Assembly (NCBI RefSeq): GCF_015221875.1
Contig: NZ_JACYGY010000001.1
Span: 3,202,501-3,266,500 of the forward strand
Length of the DNA stretch: 64,000 nucleotides
Direction: 5' to 3'
Origin: Dyadobacter subterraneus
GTDB taxonomy: Bacteria; Bacteroidota; Bacteroidia; Cytophagales; Spirosomataceae
The notes below the pieces were generated by a model. It searched no databases. It was not told the DNA's origin and saw only the letters and a list, made by a program, of their open reading frames with translations. Both the position numbers and the translations under genes were made by a program. Of this stretch, positions 17,265-25,993 are shown in pieces; the first letter of the stretch is position 1; every line of letters starts with the position of its first letter.

Positions 17265-18524
17265 ATGCAGTTCAGAGGAGTAATAATCACCGCCATCGTT
17301 ATATTGTTTTGGATTTTTGAACCGGCTGCCGCCCAGACAAAATATAGTTTGCAACAAGCTTTGCAGGCAGCCAAAATAAATAATCCCAATCTGAAAAGGG
17401 AACAATTTAATGTAAATATTGCTCAGGCAGATATTGTTACAGCAAATTTACGTCCAAATCCCGTTCTGAATAATCAGTCTTTGCAGCTTATCAAGCAATC
17501 TAAATTTCCGGACAATACCAGCTGGGCCAATCATTTGAACCGCCAGGTTTGGTGGCAGGTGACCAAGCCTTTTCAGATGCCGGAATTGAGAAGAAACAAG
17601 ATTGAGTATGCCAATCAGAACGTAATTCTGAATCAAAAAGCGTACACAGAAACGGAACGTAATTTATTCCAGGACGTCGCTAACAAATGGCTGGATGTCT
17701 GGTCGGCACGCAAACAGCTTGATATATTGAATATTGCAAAAAGTAATATTGATACTTTGGTCAATACGAATAGAGTTCGTCTGAAAAATCAGGTAATTAC
17801 AACAACTGATCTTGCACGGACGGAGCTTTTAGCCAATCAGTACAATGTTCAGATGAGAACGGCTGATCAGAATTATAAAAATGAGCTTGTTAATCTGAAA
17901 TTTCTAATGGGAATTGCTGATGAGATCAGCGTTGATACAACAGATAATTTCCTTTTTGCATTTCCGTCAAATATCGACGATCTTTTGCAGGACGCGTTAC
18001 AATCAAGAAGTGATATCCAGACTTTGAAGTCGACAATTAATGTTGCCAATTCCAACATTAAATTGCAAAAATCACTTGCCCTACCCGTTCCGGAATTGGG
18101 CGCGATTTTTAACCCGCAAAATGGCGCACCTTATGCCGGTATTTATGGAACAATTGCAATTCCGTTATTTTCAAGAAATCAGGGTGAAATCAAAAAGTCG
18201 AACGTGTTGAAACAACAGGCAGAACAGGATCTGGTTGCGACACAATCCCTGATACAAAGTGAAATCACAACTGCTTTCAGCAGTTATCAAACACAAAAGC
18301 AAAATCTGCAAAATTTCACCAGCCTTCTTGGCCAGTCCCAGACGATTTTAAATAATGTGAAATACTCTTATTTACACGGAGGAACAACTATTATTGATTT
18401 TCTGGAAGCACAAAGAAGCTGGCTTGATACACAGCAACAATATTATGAAACCTTACAATTATACCGTCAGAGCTATATCAAACTCTTGTACGCATCTGGC
18501 ATAATCAATCAAATCGCGCAATAA
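17265..18524 (+). CDS. TolC-family outer-membrane factor (CzcC-like)
   Basis: A 419-residue outer-membrane channel of a tripartite efflux pump. The signal peptide MQFRGVIITAIVILFWIFEPAAAQ marks the start at 17265, which is preceded by AAGAAGG; an in-frame ATG 57 bases upstream is less likely. YSLQQALQAAKINNPNLKRE is the standard opening of a TolC repeat, and a second one begins near residue 230 (DDLLQDALQSRSDIQTLK). It lies 170 bases after the kinase and 4 bases before the adaptor gene, so it heads the efflux operon. CzcC is the closest named relative type in view of the CzcA-like partner. Confidence 0.9.
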   Translation: MQFRGVIITAIVILFWIFEPAAAQTKYSLQQALQAAKINNPNLKREQFNVNIAQADIVTANLRPNPVLNNQSLQLIKQSKFPDNTSWANHLNRQVWWQVTKPFQMPELRRNKIEYANQNVILNQKAYTETERNLFQDVANKWLDVWSARKQLDILNIAKSNIDTLVNTNRVRLKNQVITTTDLARTELLANQYNVQMRTADQNYKNELVNLKFLMGIADEISVDTTDNFLFAFPSNIDDLLQDALQSRSDIQTLKSTINVANSNIKLQKSLALPVPELGAIFNPQNGAPYAGIYGTIAIPLFSRNQGEIKKSNVLKQQAEQDLVATQSLIQSEITTAFSSYQTQKQNLQNFTSLLGQSQTILNNVKYSYLHGGTTIIDFLEAQRSWLDTQQQYYETLQLYRQSYIKLLYASGIINQIAQ

Positions 18525-18528
18525 TATC

Positions 18529-19539
18529 ATGAAGAATTTTTTTAAATACGGCTGGCTTTTTGGTGTTCTGCTTATTGCCTGCGAGAAAAAGGAAAACAAA
18601 TCAGCCCCTGTCGAAAACGTTGAGCCCAAGATATCTGAGAACGGCGCGAGAATAGAATTTCCAAAGGCAGAAAGCGTAAAGTTTTTTAAAACAGAAACCA
18701 TTGGAAGCAGCTCGCTTACTGCGGATATTACTGCCCCGGCAACAGTTTCAGCCACTGTTGTAAAATCAAATGAAGGTGCGTCACAGAATATCGTTTTGTT
18801 CCAAAATCCTGAACTGGCGGGAAGTTACACCCAGTTGATTCAGCATTTGATTACTATAAACCAAATCCAAAACGTCAACATAAAACAAAGAAAAATTGAA
18901 CTTGGAAGAGTTCAGGATTTGCAGGCACATGGCGCTGCAACCGGAAAGGATTTGCTTGATGCCCAGACTGCTATGGCAATGGAGGAGACAAATCTTAACA
19001 ACGAAAGAGCTGCTCTGATAGAACATGAAACGAAGCTGAAAGAAGGTGGATTTCAGGCTGAATTGCTGCGTAAGGCAAAAGCGGGAACTGCGTATATCAC
19101 CTGTGATATACCTGAAAACGATGTTAGCAAAATTAAGAGTGGTAGCCAGTGCATTTTGCAGTTCACAGCGTTCCCAAATGAGAAGTTTACAGGGAAAATT
19201 GACAACGTTGCAGATATGGTTGATCCGGCTACACGAATGATCAAATTGCGTGTTAGCCTTAATAATTCGGATAACAAATTGAAAGCCGGAATGTTTGGAA
19301 CACTGATGTTTGGTGTGAGCGAAGGAAAAAATATCAGCGTGAGCAAGGATGCTATTATTACAATTCAAGGTAAGAATTATGTATTTGTAAAAGATGGTAC
19401 TTCTACTTTCAAACGGAAGGAGGTAAATATTGGCGACCAGGTTGGTGACAGAATTATTGTTTTTTCAGGTTTGAATAATGATGATTCGATTGCAATTAAA
19501 GGTGTTATGCAGTTGAAAGGACTTTCTTTCGGTTATTAA
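18529..19539 (+). CDS. RND periplasmic adaptor (HlyD/CzcB-like lipoprotein)
   Basis: A 336-residue membrane-fusion protein. It starts MKNFFKYGWLFGVLLIACEKK; LLIAC is a lipobox, so it should be anchored to the inner membrane by a lipid. The helical hairpin (about residues 95-165) and beta-barrel part with TAYITCDIPENDVSKIKSG and TGKIDNVADMVDPATRMIKLRV are standard for efflux adaptors that join the RND pump to the outer-membrane channel. It is shorter than CzcB of Cupriavidus and has no histidine-rich or extra C-terminal metal domain. Neighbours: channel gene 4 bases before, DUF190 gene 14 bases after. Confidence 0.9.
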   Translation: MKNFFKYGWLFGVLLIACEKKENKSAPVENVEPKISENGARIEFPKAESVKFFKTETIGSSSLTADITAPATVSATVVKSNEGASQNIVLFQNPELAGSYTQLIQHLITINQIQNVNIKQRKIELGRVQDLQAHGAATGKDLLDAQTAMAMEETNLNNERAALIEHETKLKEGGFQAELLRKAKAGTAYITCDIPENDVSKIKSGSQCILQFTAFPNEKFTGKIDNVADMVDPATRMIKLRVSLNNSDNKLKAGMFGTLMFGVSEGKNISVSKDAIITIQGKNYVFVKDGTSTFKRKEVNIGDQVGDRIIVFSGLNNDDSIAIKGVMQLKGLSFGY

Positions 19540-19553
19540 TTTAGTTCCAAATT

Positions 19554-19856
19554 ATGCTACAAGCACAGATATTTATCGGGAAAGATCAGTTTTTCCGGGA
19601 GCAGCCCCTGTACGAATATATTATGCAACTGCTGCTTAAGCAGAAAATTCGGGGAGCCACAGTTTTTGTTGGCCGACTGGGCTATGATGAAAGCAAGCAT
19701 CTTAACCGACCGTTTGATCTTTTCAGTTTCGATGAGACGCCGATTTTGATCACCTTCATTGATGAAGAAGAAAATGTAAAATCGGCTTTGACAGAACTTC
19801 GGAAAGAAGTGAAAAGCGGATTTATTATTACCAATCACGTAGATAAGTGGAATTAG
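19554..19856 (+). CDS. DUF190 (PII-like) protein
   Basis: A 100-residue protein beginning MLQAQIFIGKDQFFREQPLY. The pattern IMQLLLKQKIRGATVFVGRLGYDESK is the core of DUF190, a family with a PII-like ferredoxin fold that is often found beside transporter genes. Its stop codon TAG is directly followed by the ATG of the pump gene, so the two are coupled. A role in sensing a small ligand or tuning the pump is plausible but not shown. Family call is firm. Confidence 0.85.
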   Translation: MLQAQIFIGKDQFFREQPLYEYIMQLLLKQKIRGATVFVGRLGYDESKHLNRPFDLFSFDETPILITFIDEEENVKSALTELRKEVKSGFIITNHVDKWN

Positions 19857-22800
19857 ATGATTAAGAACTTGCTTTTTTTTAGTTTGCGAAACAGATGGGT
19901 CGTTATTTCCATCAGTTTTGTACTTATGGGCATCGGTTACTGGTGCTTTACCCAGCTTAAAATCGAAGCTTACCCCGATATTGCAGATACAAACGTAATT
20001 GTGATCGCACAGTATCCTGGCCGGGCAGCGGAAGAAGTGGAACAACAGGTAACAGTTCCTATCGAACGCGCTTTACAAAATACACCTAATGTTTTGGATC
20101 GCAGAAGTCGTACTATTTTTGGACTTTCTGTTGTTCAGCTTACTTTCAAAGACGGAACTGATGATTATTTCGCAAGACAGCAGGTTTTGGAAAGAGTTGC
20201 AGCGGCTGAATTACCTGATGGTGTAGCACCGGAACTGGCTCCCCTATCTACGGCGGTAGGCGAAATCTTGCGTTACGTTGTTGAGGCGCCGCCAACTTTT
20301 AGTCCTACACAATTGAGAGATTTGCAGGATTGGGTTATTAAACCTGCTTTGTTACAAGTACCTGGCATTGCGGATGTTACAACTTTCGGTGGTCCGTTAA
20401 AACAATTCCATATTTTAACTTCGCCTCAAAAACTGGTTAAGTATGGTCTCTCCTTGCAAAACGTAATGGATGCCGTAGATGCCAATAATCAGAATACCGG
20501 TGGCAATATTATTTCCCGCGGTGGACAAGGCTTTGCAGTTCGTGGCTTGGGAGCGATTAAGACAGAGGAAGATATCAAAAATATCGTTTTGAAATCGGCC
20601 AACGGTGTTCCGGTTTTTCTTCGTGATGTTGCAACGGTTGAAATAACACCACCACCTCCAAGTGGCGTGATGGGTTACACTATTACCAAAGACAGCGTAG
20701 ATGTAAGCGGCGGTGTTGAGGGAATTATCCTTTTGCGCCGTTATGAAAACCCAAGTGAAGTCTTGAAAGTATTGAAACAAAGAATGGCGGATTTGAAGGA
20801 GACCGAACTTCCGGAAGGTGTTACTTTACGTCCTTTATATGATAGAAGTTTCCTTATTGATCACTCTCTTGAAACAGTTGCCCACACACTTTTTGAAGGA
20901 ATTTCAATCGTAATTATTCTATTGATTTTCTTCCTGGGAAGTATTAGAAGTGCGTTGGTTGTGGCGTTGACAATTCCGTTCTCATTGTTATTTGCTTTTA
21001 TATTGATGCGTTTGACAGGAATTCCTGCCAACCTTCTTTCTCTTGGTGCGATTGACTTTGGTATCATCGTGGATGGAGCCTGCGTAATGGCTGAGCACCT
21101 AATACGCAAATACAGAACGGCTACGGTTGAGGAAAAACAACAGGGAATTGTCAAGATTACTTTGCTTGCTGCTCAGGAAGTTGGACGTGAAATTTTCTTC
21201 TCCGTTACAATCATTATTTTAGCCTACATGCCGATTTTGTTGATGACACGTGTGGAAGGAAAATTGTTCTCTCCAATGGCTTTAACACTTGCTTTTGCCG
21301 TAATTGGGTCAATGCTGGCAGCATTAACTTTTATACCAGTGTTAATTTCCTTCGCTTACAAGAAACAATTGGCAAATCCGGATAAACCTATGAAAGAACA
21401 TAAGAATTTTGTTCTTGATGGTTTGGCAAAAGGTTACGCGAAAATTGTAGCAAAATTCTTGACCTATTACAAATCCACCGTATTAATTGGTTTTGCTGTT
21501 GTCATGGTTCTGGTGCTTTTTGGAGCAAAATTGGGATCTGAATTCCTCCCGACTCTGGATGAAGGTTCGATCTTTTTAAGAGGAAATTTTGCGGCTGGGA
21601 TTACCATTCAGGAAAATGCAAGTTACGCGCCGAAGATCAGAAGTATCATTGCAAAATATCCACAGATATCTTTTGTGATCACACAATCCGGACGTAATGA
21701 TGATGGCACGGATCCATTTCCGGCCAACAGAAATGAAATCCTGATCGGTTTGAAAGATTATGATCTGTGGGCCAAAGAGATTACGAAAAAAGAGCTTGTT
21801 CAGAAAATCAAAGCTGATCTGCAATCACAATTGCCGTCGGTTGCCTTCTCTTCCGGTCAGCCTATTATTGACCAGGTTATGGAAATTGTGACTGGTAGTG
21901 CTGCCGATCTTGCTATTTCTATTGTCGGCGATGATTTGGGTATGATGCGTATGAAAGCGGATAGCATCACAAAAATTGTGAAAGAAACCGCTGGTGCTGA
22001 AAACGTTAATATTGAACAGGAAGGTCCGCAGGAACAATTAGCCATCAATATAAATCGCCAGAATGCTGCGCGTTTTGGAATAAATGTTGCGGATATCCAG
22101 AATATGATTGAGGCTGCGATTGGTGGTAAAACCATATCGACCTTGTATGACGGAACAAAACGTTACGATATTGTTGTACGTTTTTTGCCGGAATATAGAA
22201 ATTCAATTGATGTAATTAAAAATCTTCAAATTCCATCGCTGACAGGCGCTTTGATTCCTATGGATCAGTTGGCAGACATTCACTTTATTGAAGGTCAGAC
22301 TAACATTTATCGCTATGGAAGCAAACGAATGGTGACCGTTCGTACCAATATCAGAGGTCGTGACCAGGGAGGTTTTGTTGCTGAATTACAGAAAAAACTG
22401 GATGCCAAAATCAAGGTTCCAAAAGGTTACAGCATAATTTACGGTGGTCAGTATGAGAACCTTGAACGTGCAGGAAAACAATTGGCATTCACAATTCCGC
22501 TTACAATCGTTATGGTATTTTTGTTCCTGTTTATGTTGTTCAAAAATCTTTCACATACCATGGTTACCATGAGTTGCATACTGTTCGCATTAGGCGGAGG
22601 AATTGTGGCTTTGCTGATGCGTGGTTATTATTTCAACGTGTCGGCCGGTGTTGGATTTGTTAGTATTTTCGGCATATCGGTTATGGCCGGCGTATTGCTT
22701 GTTTCCGCATTAAACCGGGCTGTTTTGAATACTGAAAATGATATCAGAAGCAATGTTTTGCTGGCTTCTACCGAACAGCTTCGGGCACTATTATCAATCC

Positions 22801-23012
22801 TTGTGGTAGCGATTATCGGTCTTGTCCCGGCTGCTATTTCTTCGGGAATTGGTTCAGATGTTCAGCGCCCATTATCGACCGTAATTATCGGTGGATTAAC
22901 CAGTACGCTTATTTTCGCTCCAATATTATTGCCACCGCTTTACTTATGGGCTGAGAGAAAGAGAAAAGTAAAAGTTGTTACCGAAGATGGAGACGAATTG
23001 AAACTTGAATAA
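19857..23012 (+). CDS. czcA: Heavy-metal efflux RND pump (CzcA family)
   Basis: A 1051-residue inner-membrane pump with the RND plan: one N-terminal helix, a large periplasmic loop (about 40-335), six helices, a second loop (about 560-870) and five or six more helices. The metal-specificity motif in helix 4 reads AIDFGIIVDGACVMAE, with D400, D406 and E413 matching CzcA D402, D408 and E415. This is the divalent-metal (zinc, cobalt, cadmium, nickel) type; the copper/silver type has a different motif. PDIADTNVIVIAQYPGRAAEEVEQQVT near residue 40-65 is also typical. It drives export by proton antiport through the adaptor and channel encoded upstream. Last gene of the operon, followed by a terminator. 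Exact metal unknown. Confidence 0.95.
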   Translation: MIKNLLFFSLRNRWVVISISFVLMGIGYWCFTQLKIEAYPDIADTNVIVIAQYPGRAAEEVEQQVTVPIERALQNTPNVLDRRSRTIFGLSVVQLTFKDGTDDYFARQQVLERVAAAELPDGVAPELAPLSTAVGEILRYVVEAPPTFSPTQLRDLQDWVIKPALLQVPGIADVTTFGGPLKQFHILTSPQKLVKYGLSLQNVMDAVDANNQNTGGNIISRGGQGFAVRGLGAIKTEEDIKNIVLKSANGVPVFLRDVATVEITPPPPSGVMGYTITKDSVDVSGGVEGIILLRRYENPSEVLKVLKQRMADLKETELPEGVTLRPLYDRSFLIDHSLETVAHTLFEGISIVIILLIFFLGSIRSALVVALTIPFSLLFAFILMRLTGIPANLLSLGAIDFGIIVDGACVMAEHLIRKYRTATVEEKQQGIVKITLLAAQEVGREIFFSVTIIILAYMPILLMTRVEGKLFSPMALTLAFAVIGSMLAALTFIPVLISFAYKKQLANPDKPMKEHKNFVLDGLAKGYAKIVAKFLTYYKSTVLIGFAVVMVLVLFGAKLGSEFLPTLDEGSIFLRGNFAAGITIQENASYAPKIRSIIAKYPQISFVITQSGRNDDGTDPFPANRNEILIGLKDYDLWAKEITKKELVQKIKADLQSQLPSVAFSSGQPIIDQVMEIVTGSAADLAISIVGDDLGMMRMKADSITKIVKETAGAENVNIEQEGPQEQLAININRQNAARFGINVADIQNMIEAAIGGKTISTLYDGTKRYDIVVRFLPEYRNSIDVIKNLQIPSLTGALIPMDQLADIHFIEGQTNIYRYGSKRMVTVRTNIRGRDQGGFVAELQKKLDAKIKVPKGYSIIYGGQYENLERAGKQLAFTIPLTIVMVFLFLFMLFKNLSHTMVTMSCILFALGGGIVALLMRGYYFNVSAGVGFVSIFGISVMAGVLLVSALNRAVLNTENDIRSNVLLASTEQLRALLSILVVAIIGLVPAAISSGIGSDVQRPLSTVIIGGLTSTLIFAPILLPPLYLWAERKRKVKVVTEDGDELKLE

Positions 23013-23044
23013 TCAGTGGATGTTATAAGTTGATGTATTAAAGT

Positions 23045-23084
23045 AAAACCCCGTCGGACTGAAACAGCCAGCGGGGTTTTTACT
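23045..23084. terminator. Terminator shared by czcA and the minus-strand isomerase gene
   Basis: AAAACCCCG at 23045-23053 pairs with CGGGGTTTT at 23072-23080, and the inner GG-CTG/CAG-CC pairs extend the stem around AAA. Poly-A before and poly-T after make it work in both directions. Confidence 0.88.
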
Positions 23085-23105
23085 TTATAACCAGTATCTA
23101 TGTGA

Positions 23106-23996
23106 TTAAGCAATATCACAAATCGTAACACCCTGTTTCAGCGAAGCAATATCGTCTTTCCGGCTTGGTATAAATTCCTGAGCCACAAAGCCTTTGAAGC
23201 CCGTATCCACGATTGCTTTCATGATTGCAGGATAATATAGCTCCTGTGTTTCGTCAATTTCATTTCTGCCCGGAACACCACCCGTGTGATAGTGTCCGAT
23301 GTATTTATGATACTTTTTAATCGTTGCAATTACGTCGCCTTCCATAATTTGCATGTGGTAGATATCGTAAAGCAGTTTGAATTTTTCAGAACCGATCATT
23401 TCACAAAGTCCAGCGCCCCAGGCTGTGTGATCGCACATATAATCTCTGTGGTTGACTTTGCTATTCAGCAGTTCCATGATGAGCGTGACATTGTATTTTT
23501 CAGCTGAGGGAATCAGGCGTTTCAAACCTTCTGCGCAATTTCTCATGCCGTCAATATCCGACATTCCGTTACGGTTACCCGAAAAACAAATAACACTTGT
23601 ATAGCCCGCTTCGTGAATTTTCGGAAAAATCTCTTCGTAACTTTTTATCAGCGCATCATGGTTTTTGGGATCGTTAAATCCTTTTTCAATACCCATTCCT
23701 GCCCCGTTTGGTAAGGCACAAGTCAGTCCGTATTTTTTCAAAATCGGCCATTCTTCTGGACCTAAAAGCTCTATTGATTTCAAACCAATTTTCTGACATT
23801 CCTGGGCAAAGGTTTCCAATGGAATTTTGGAATAACACCATTTGCAAACCGAATGATTTATTTTTCCTTTTAATTCGGCACCAAGCGCTTTGTCAGATGC
23901 TGCAAAGACGCCCGTAACCGATAAGGGTAAAGCTGAAAGACCGGCTCCTGCTATCATTTTTTTTAACACGTTTCGTCTGTTCGTTTTTGATTTCAT
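23106..23996 (-). CDS. Exported TIM-barrel protein, hydroxypyruvate isomerase-like (copy 1)
   Basis: A 296-residue xylose-isomerase-fold protein. The N-terminus MKSKTNRRNVLKKMIAGAG is a twin-arginine-like signal (NRRNVLK, then a hydrophobic stretch ending in VFAAS), so export is likely. The barrel carries the usual acidic and histidine ligands of this sugar isomerase/epimerase group: MELLNSK, LLYDIYHMQIMEGD, HYHTGGVPGRNEID and AQEFIPS near the C-terminus. The substrate is unknown; members act on hydroxypyruvate, keto-sugars or inosose-like compounds. It lies 20 bases after a close paralogue at 24017, and both follow a ThuA gene. Confidence 0.82.
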   Translation of the reverse strand: MKSKTNRRNVLKKMIAGAGLSALPLSVTGVFAASDKALGAELKGKINHSVCKWCYSKIPLETFAQECQKIGLKSIELLGPEEWPILKKYGLTCALPNGAGMGIEKGFNDPKNHDALIKSYEEIFPKIHEAGYTSVICFSGNRNGMSDIDGMRNCAEGLKRLIPSAEKYNVTLIMELLNSKVNHRDYMCDHTAWGAGLCEMIGSEKFKLLYDIYHMQIMEGDVIATIKKYHKYIGHYHTGGVPGRNEIDETQELYYPAIMKAIVDTGFKGFVAQEFIPSRKDDIASLKQGVTICDIA

Positions 23997-24016
23997 GTTT
24001 TGGGTATAATCTCAAT

Positions 24017-24913
24017 TTAGGCAATATCACAAATCGTCACGCCTTGCTTTAAAGAAGCGATATCATCTTTCCGGCTTGGCACAAATTCCTGTCCAACAAA
24101 ACCTTTGTAGCCGGTTTCAGTAATCGCTTTCATAATAGCAGGGTAATATAATTCCTGCGTTTCATCAATTTCATTTCTTCCGGGAACACCACCTGTGTGA
24201 TAGTGAGCGATGTATTTGTGGTACTTTCTGATCGTTGCTATTACGTCACCTTCCATAATTTGCATATGGTAAATGTCATACAAAAGTTTGAATTTTTCAG
24301 ATCCAACCATTTCGCATAAACCAGCTCCCCAAGCCGTATTGTCACACATATAATCTTTGTGATTCACTTTGCTGTTCAGCAATTCCATCACCAGAGTTAC
24401 ATTATGTTTTTCAGCAATCGGCATTAATTTTCTCAGTCCAATAGCGCAATTCATCATACCATCCACATCACTCATGCCACGGCGGTTTCCTGAGAAACAA
24501 ATAATCTGATTATAACCCGCTGCCTGTACTTTGGGAATAATATCTTCAAAACCCTTGATCAGTTCCGCATGATTTTTTGGATCGTTAAATCCCTGATCCA
24601 GACTTTTGGTCAATCCTTCTCCCCAGGGAAGCGCACAAGTCAATCCATATTTTTTAAGAACAGGCCATTCTTCCGGACCACATAATTCAATAGATTTCAG
24701 ACCGATCTTCTTAGCTTCCTGAGCCAGCGTTTCCAATGGAATTTTACTGTAACACCAGCGGCACACCGAGTGATTTATTTTCCCATTCAATTTAGGTCCC
24801 AGGGCATTTTCCGAGGCAGCCATTACGTTCGTCATCGATAACGGTAAGCTCAAAACGCCAGCGCCTGCTATGAGATTTTTTAGTGCTGTACGTCTGTTGG
24901 ATGTACTTTTCAT
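24017..24913 (-). CDS. Exported TIM-barrel protein, hydroxypyruvate isomerase-like (copy 2)
   Basis: A 298-residue paralogue of the protein at 23106; by eye they are about three quarters or more identical over the whole length, with a short insertion (WGEGLTKSLDQGF) in this copy. The start at 24913 gives a twin-arginine-like leader MKSTSNRRTALKNLIAGAG like that of copy 1; an ATG 33 bases upstream lies before it. All putative metal ligands (MELLNSK, YDIYHMQ, HYHTGG, GQEFVPS) are retained, so both copies may be active. Tandem duplication inside the operon suggests need for dose or for two related substrates. Confidence 0.82.
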   Translation of the reverse strand: MKSTSNRRTALKNLIAGAGVLSLPLSMTNVMAASENALGPKLNGKINHSVCRWCYSKIPLETLAQEAKKIGLKSIELCGPEEWPVLKKYGLTCALPWGEGLTKSLDQGFNDPKNHAELIKGFEDIIPKVQAAGYNQIICFSGNRRGMSDVDGMMNCAIGLRKLMPIAEKHNVTLVMELLNSKVNHKDYMCDNTAWGAGLCEMVGSEKFKLLYDIYHMQIMEGDVIATIRKYHKYIAHYHTGGVPGRNEIDETQELYYPAIMKAITETGYKGFVGQEFVPSRKDDIASLKQGVTICDIA

Positions 24914-24952
24914 CAAAACTGGTATATTATTTTTTAATTGATACAATAAATA

Positions 24953-25861
24953 TTAGGGTCTGGCGCTGCCATTTGTTGCCGTTGGAAAATCTTTTGGAAC
25001 TGCTTGTGTAACTTTTCCTGACGCAACCCATTCTGTTCCTCTTTGTAATGTTGTAATAAATCCTACACATTTCTGGGAGTAATTCTCATGTCCAAGCGTT
25101 GTATGGAAAATTCTTCCTTTTCCGTATTGTAAAGTCATCAGCATAGGTTCATTACGCCCTGATCCTTTTTGTTCAACCGGGCTGTATGCCGTAGCCAACA
25201 CGTCAACGTTTTCTGCCGGTCCTCTCAACCGGTCATAAAGTTCATCTTTCTGGTGCAGCCATTCTGCTGGTAAACCTTTCATGATCGGATGATTGGCATC
25301 TCTTGTTTTGACGATAAATTCATGTTGATTGCCATGACTTCCACCAACTCCTTTTGTAGTATCTTTTACAATTTTACCTTTCGATTCATCAAAATACAGA
25401 TAAGGACCGGATTTTTCATTACGCCCCTCCCATCCACCTATTCCAATCATTTGGTTATAAGCCAGCCAGTTAGGAAAAGAATTGTCAGCTGCATGCACCG
25501 TCACAAGTCCGCCGCCATTTTTCATAAATTTTTCAAATGCAATATTGGTAGCTTCCGGCCAGGAATCTCCATTATAATTTGATAAAACCACATTATATTT
25601 CGAAAAATCAGGTTTAAAATTATCCAAATTTTCTCCTTTCTTAGGCGTTGTTGCTACATCTACCGTAAAAAGACCGGTTTCTTCCAGATACTTTTTCATC
25701 ATCACGGTTCCGTCAGCCATATTTCTATGATTATTCTGCCCGTCAATGATCAGCACTTTGTAAATCTTCTTTGGCGATGGCTTTTTGGCCATTACTTCCT
25801 GGAAAAACAGGCCGGCGATAGCCAGCAAGAAAAACAAGCGTAATATTTGGTATTGTTTCAT
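24953..25861 (-). CDS. ThuA-domain protein, secreted
   Basis: A 302-residue protein with signal peptide MKQYQILRLFFLLAIAGLFF...VMA and one ThuA domain (glutamine-amidotransferase-like fold): VLIIDGQNNH, VVLSNYNGDSWP, NGGGLVTVHAADNSF, and RIFHTTLGHENYS. ThuA was named for trehalose use in rhizobia; in Bacteroidota the domain is widespread in sugar-derivative loci, often with PVC cytochromes and TIM-barrel epimerases as here. Activity is not established. The frame has another ATG 15 bases upstream, nearer to a terminator. It is followed 39 bases on by the two isomerase-like genes. Confidence 0.85.
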   Translation of the reverse strand: MKQYQILRLFFLLAIAGLFFQEVMAKKPSPKKIYKVLIIDGQNNHRNMADGTVMMKKYLEETGLFTVDVATTPKKGENLDNFKPDFSKYNVVLSNYNGDSWPEATNIAFEKFMKNGGGLVTVHAADNSFPNWLAYNQMIGIGGWEGRNEKSGPYLYFDESKGKIVKDTTKGVGGSHGNQHEFIVKTRDANHPIMKGLPAEWLHQKDELYDRLRGPAENVDVLATAYSPVEQKGSGRNEPMLMTLQYGKGRIFHTTLGHENYSQKCVGFITTLQRGTEWVASGKVTQAVPKDFPTATNGSARP

Positions 25862-25884
25862 TCCAATTTTAATCATTGCCCTAA

Positions 25885-25954
25885 AAAATCAGTGGTGTCA
25901 CTGTTGACATCTTTTGCCTTTTGCAAAGCTAAACGTCGATTCAGTGACACCACT
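25885..25954 (-). terminator. Long-loop terminator between PVC cytochrome gene and ThuA gene
   Basis: AGTGGTGTCACTG at 25891-25903 is the exact reverse complement of CAGTGACACCACT at 25942-25954; the 38-base loop has its own small stem (TTTGC/GCAAA). On the minus strand T6 follows directly. It can end or reduce transcription from the cytochrome gene into the ThuA gene. Confidence 0.7.
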
Positions 25955-25993
25955 ACTTAAGATCAAATATTTAATTTCTACTCAAAAGTCAGG

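Noticed and set aside
24953..25861. Linking the ThuA-like protein to the trehalose gene at 1709
   Set aside because: The ThuA name comes from another organism; the genes are 21 kb apart, and the ThuA locus looks like general sugar-derivative metabolism.
25885..25954. 13-bp inverted repeat as an insertion-sequence end
   Set aside because: No transposase and only a 38-base interior; the T6 run on the minus strand fits a terminator.
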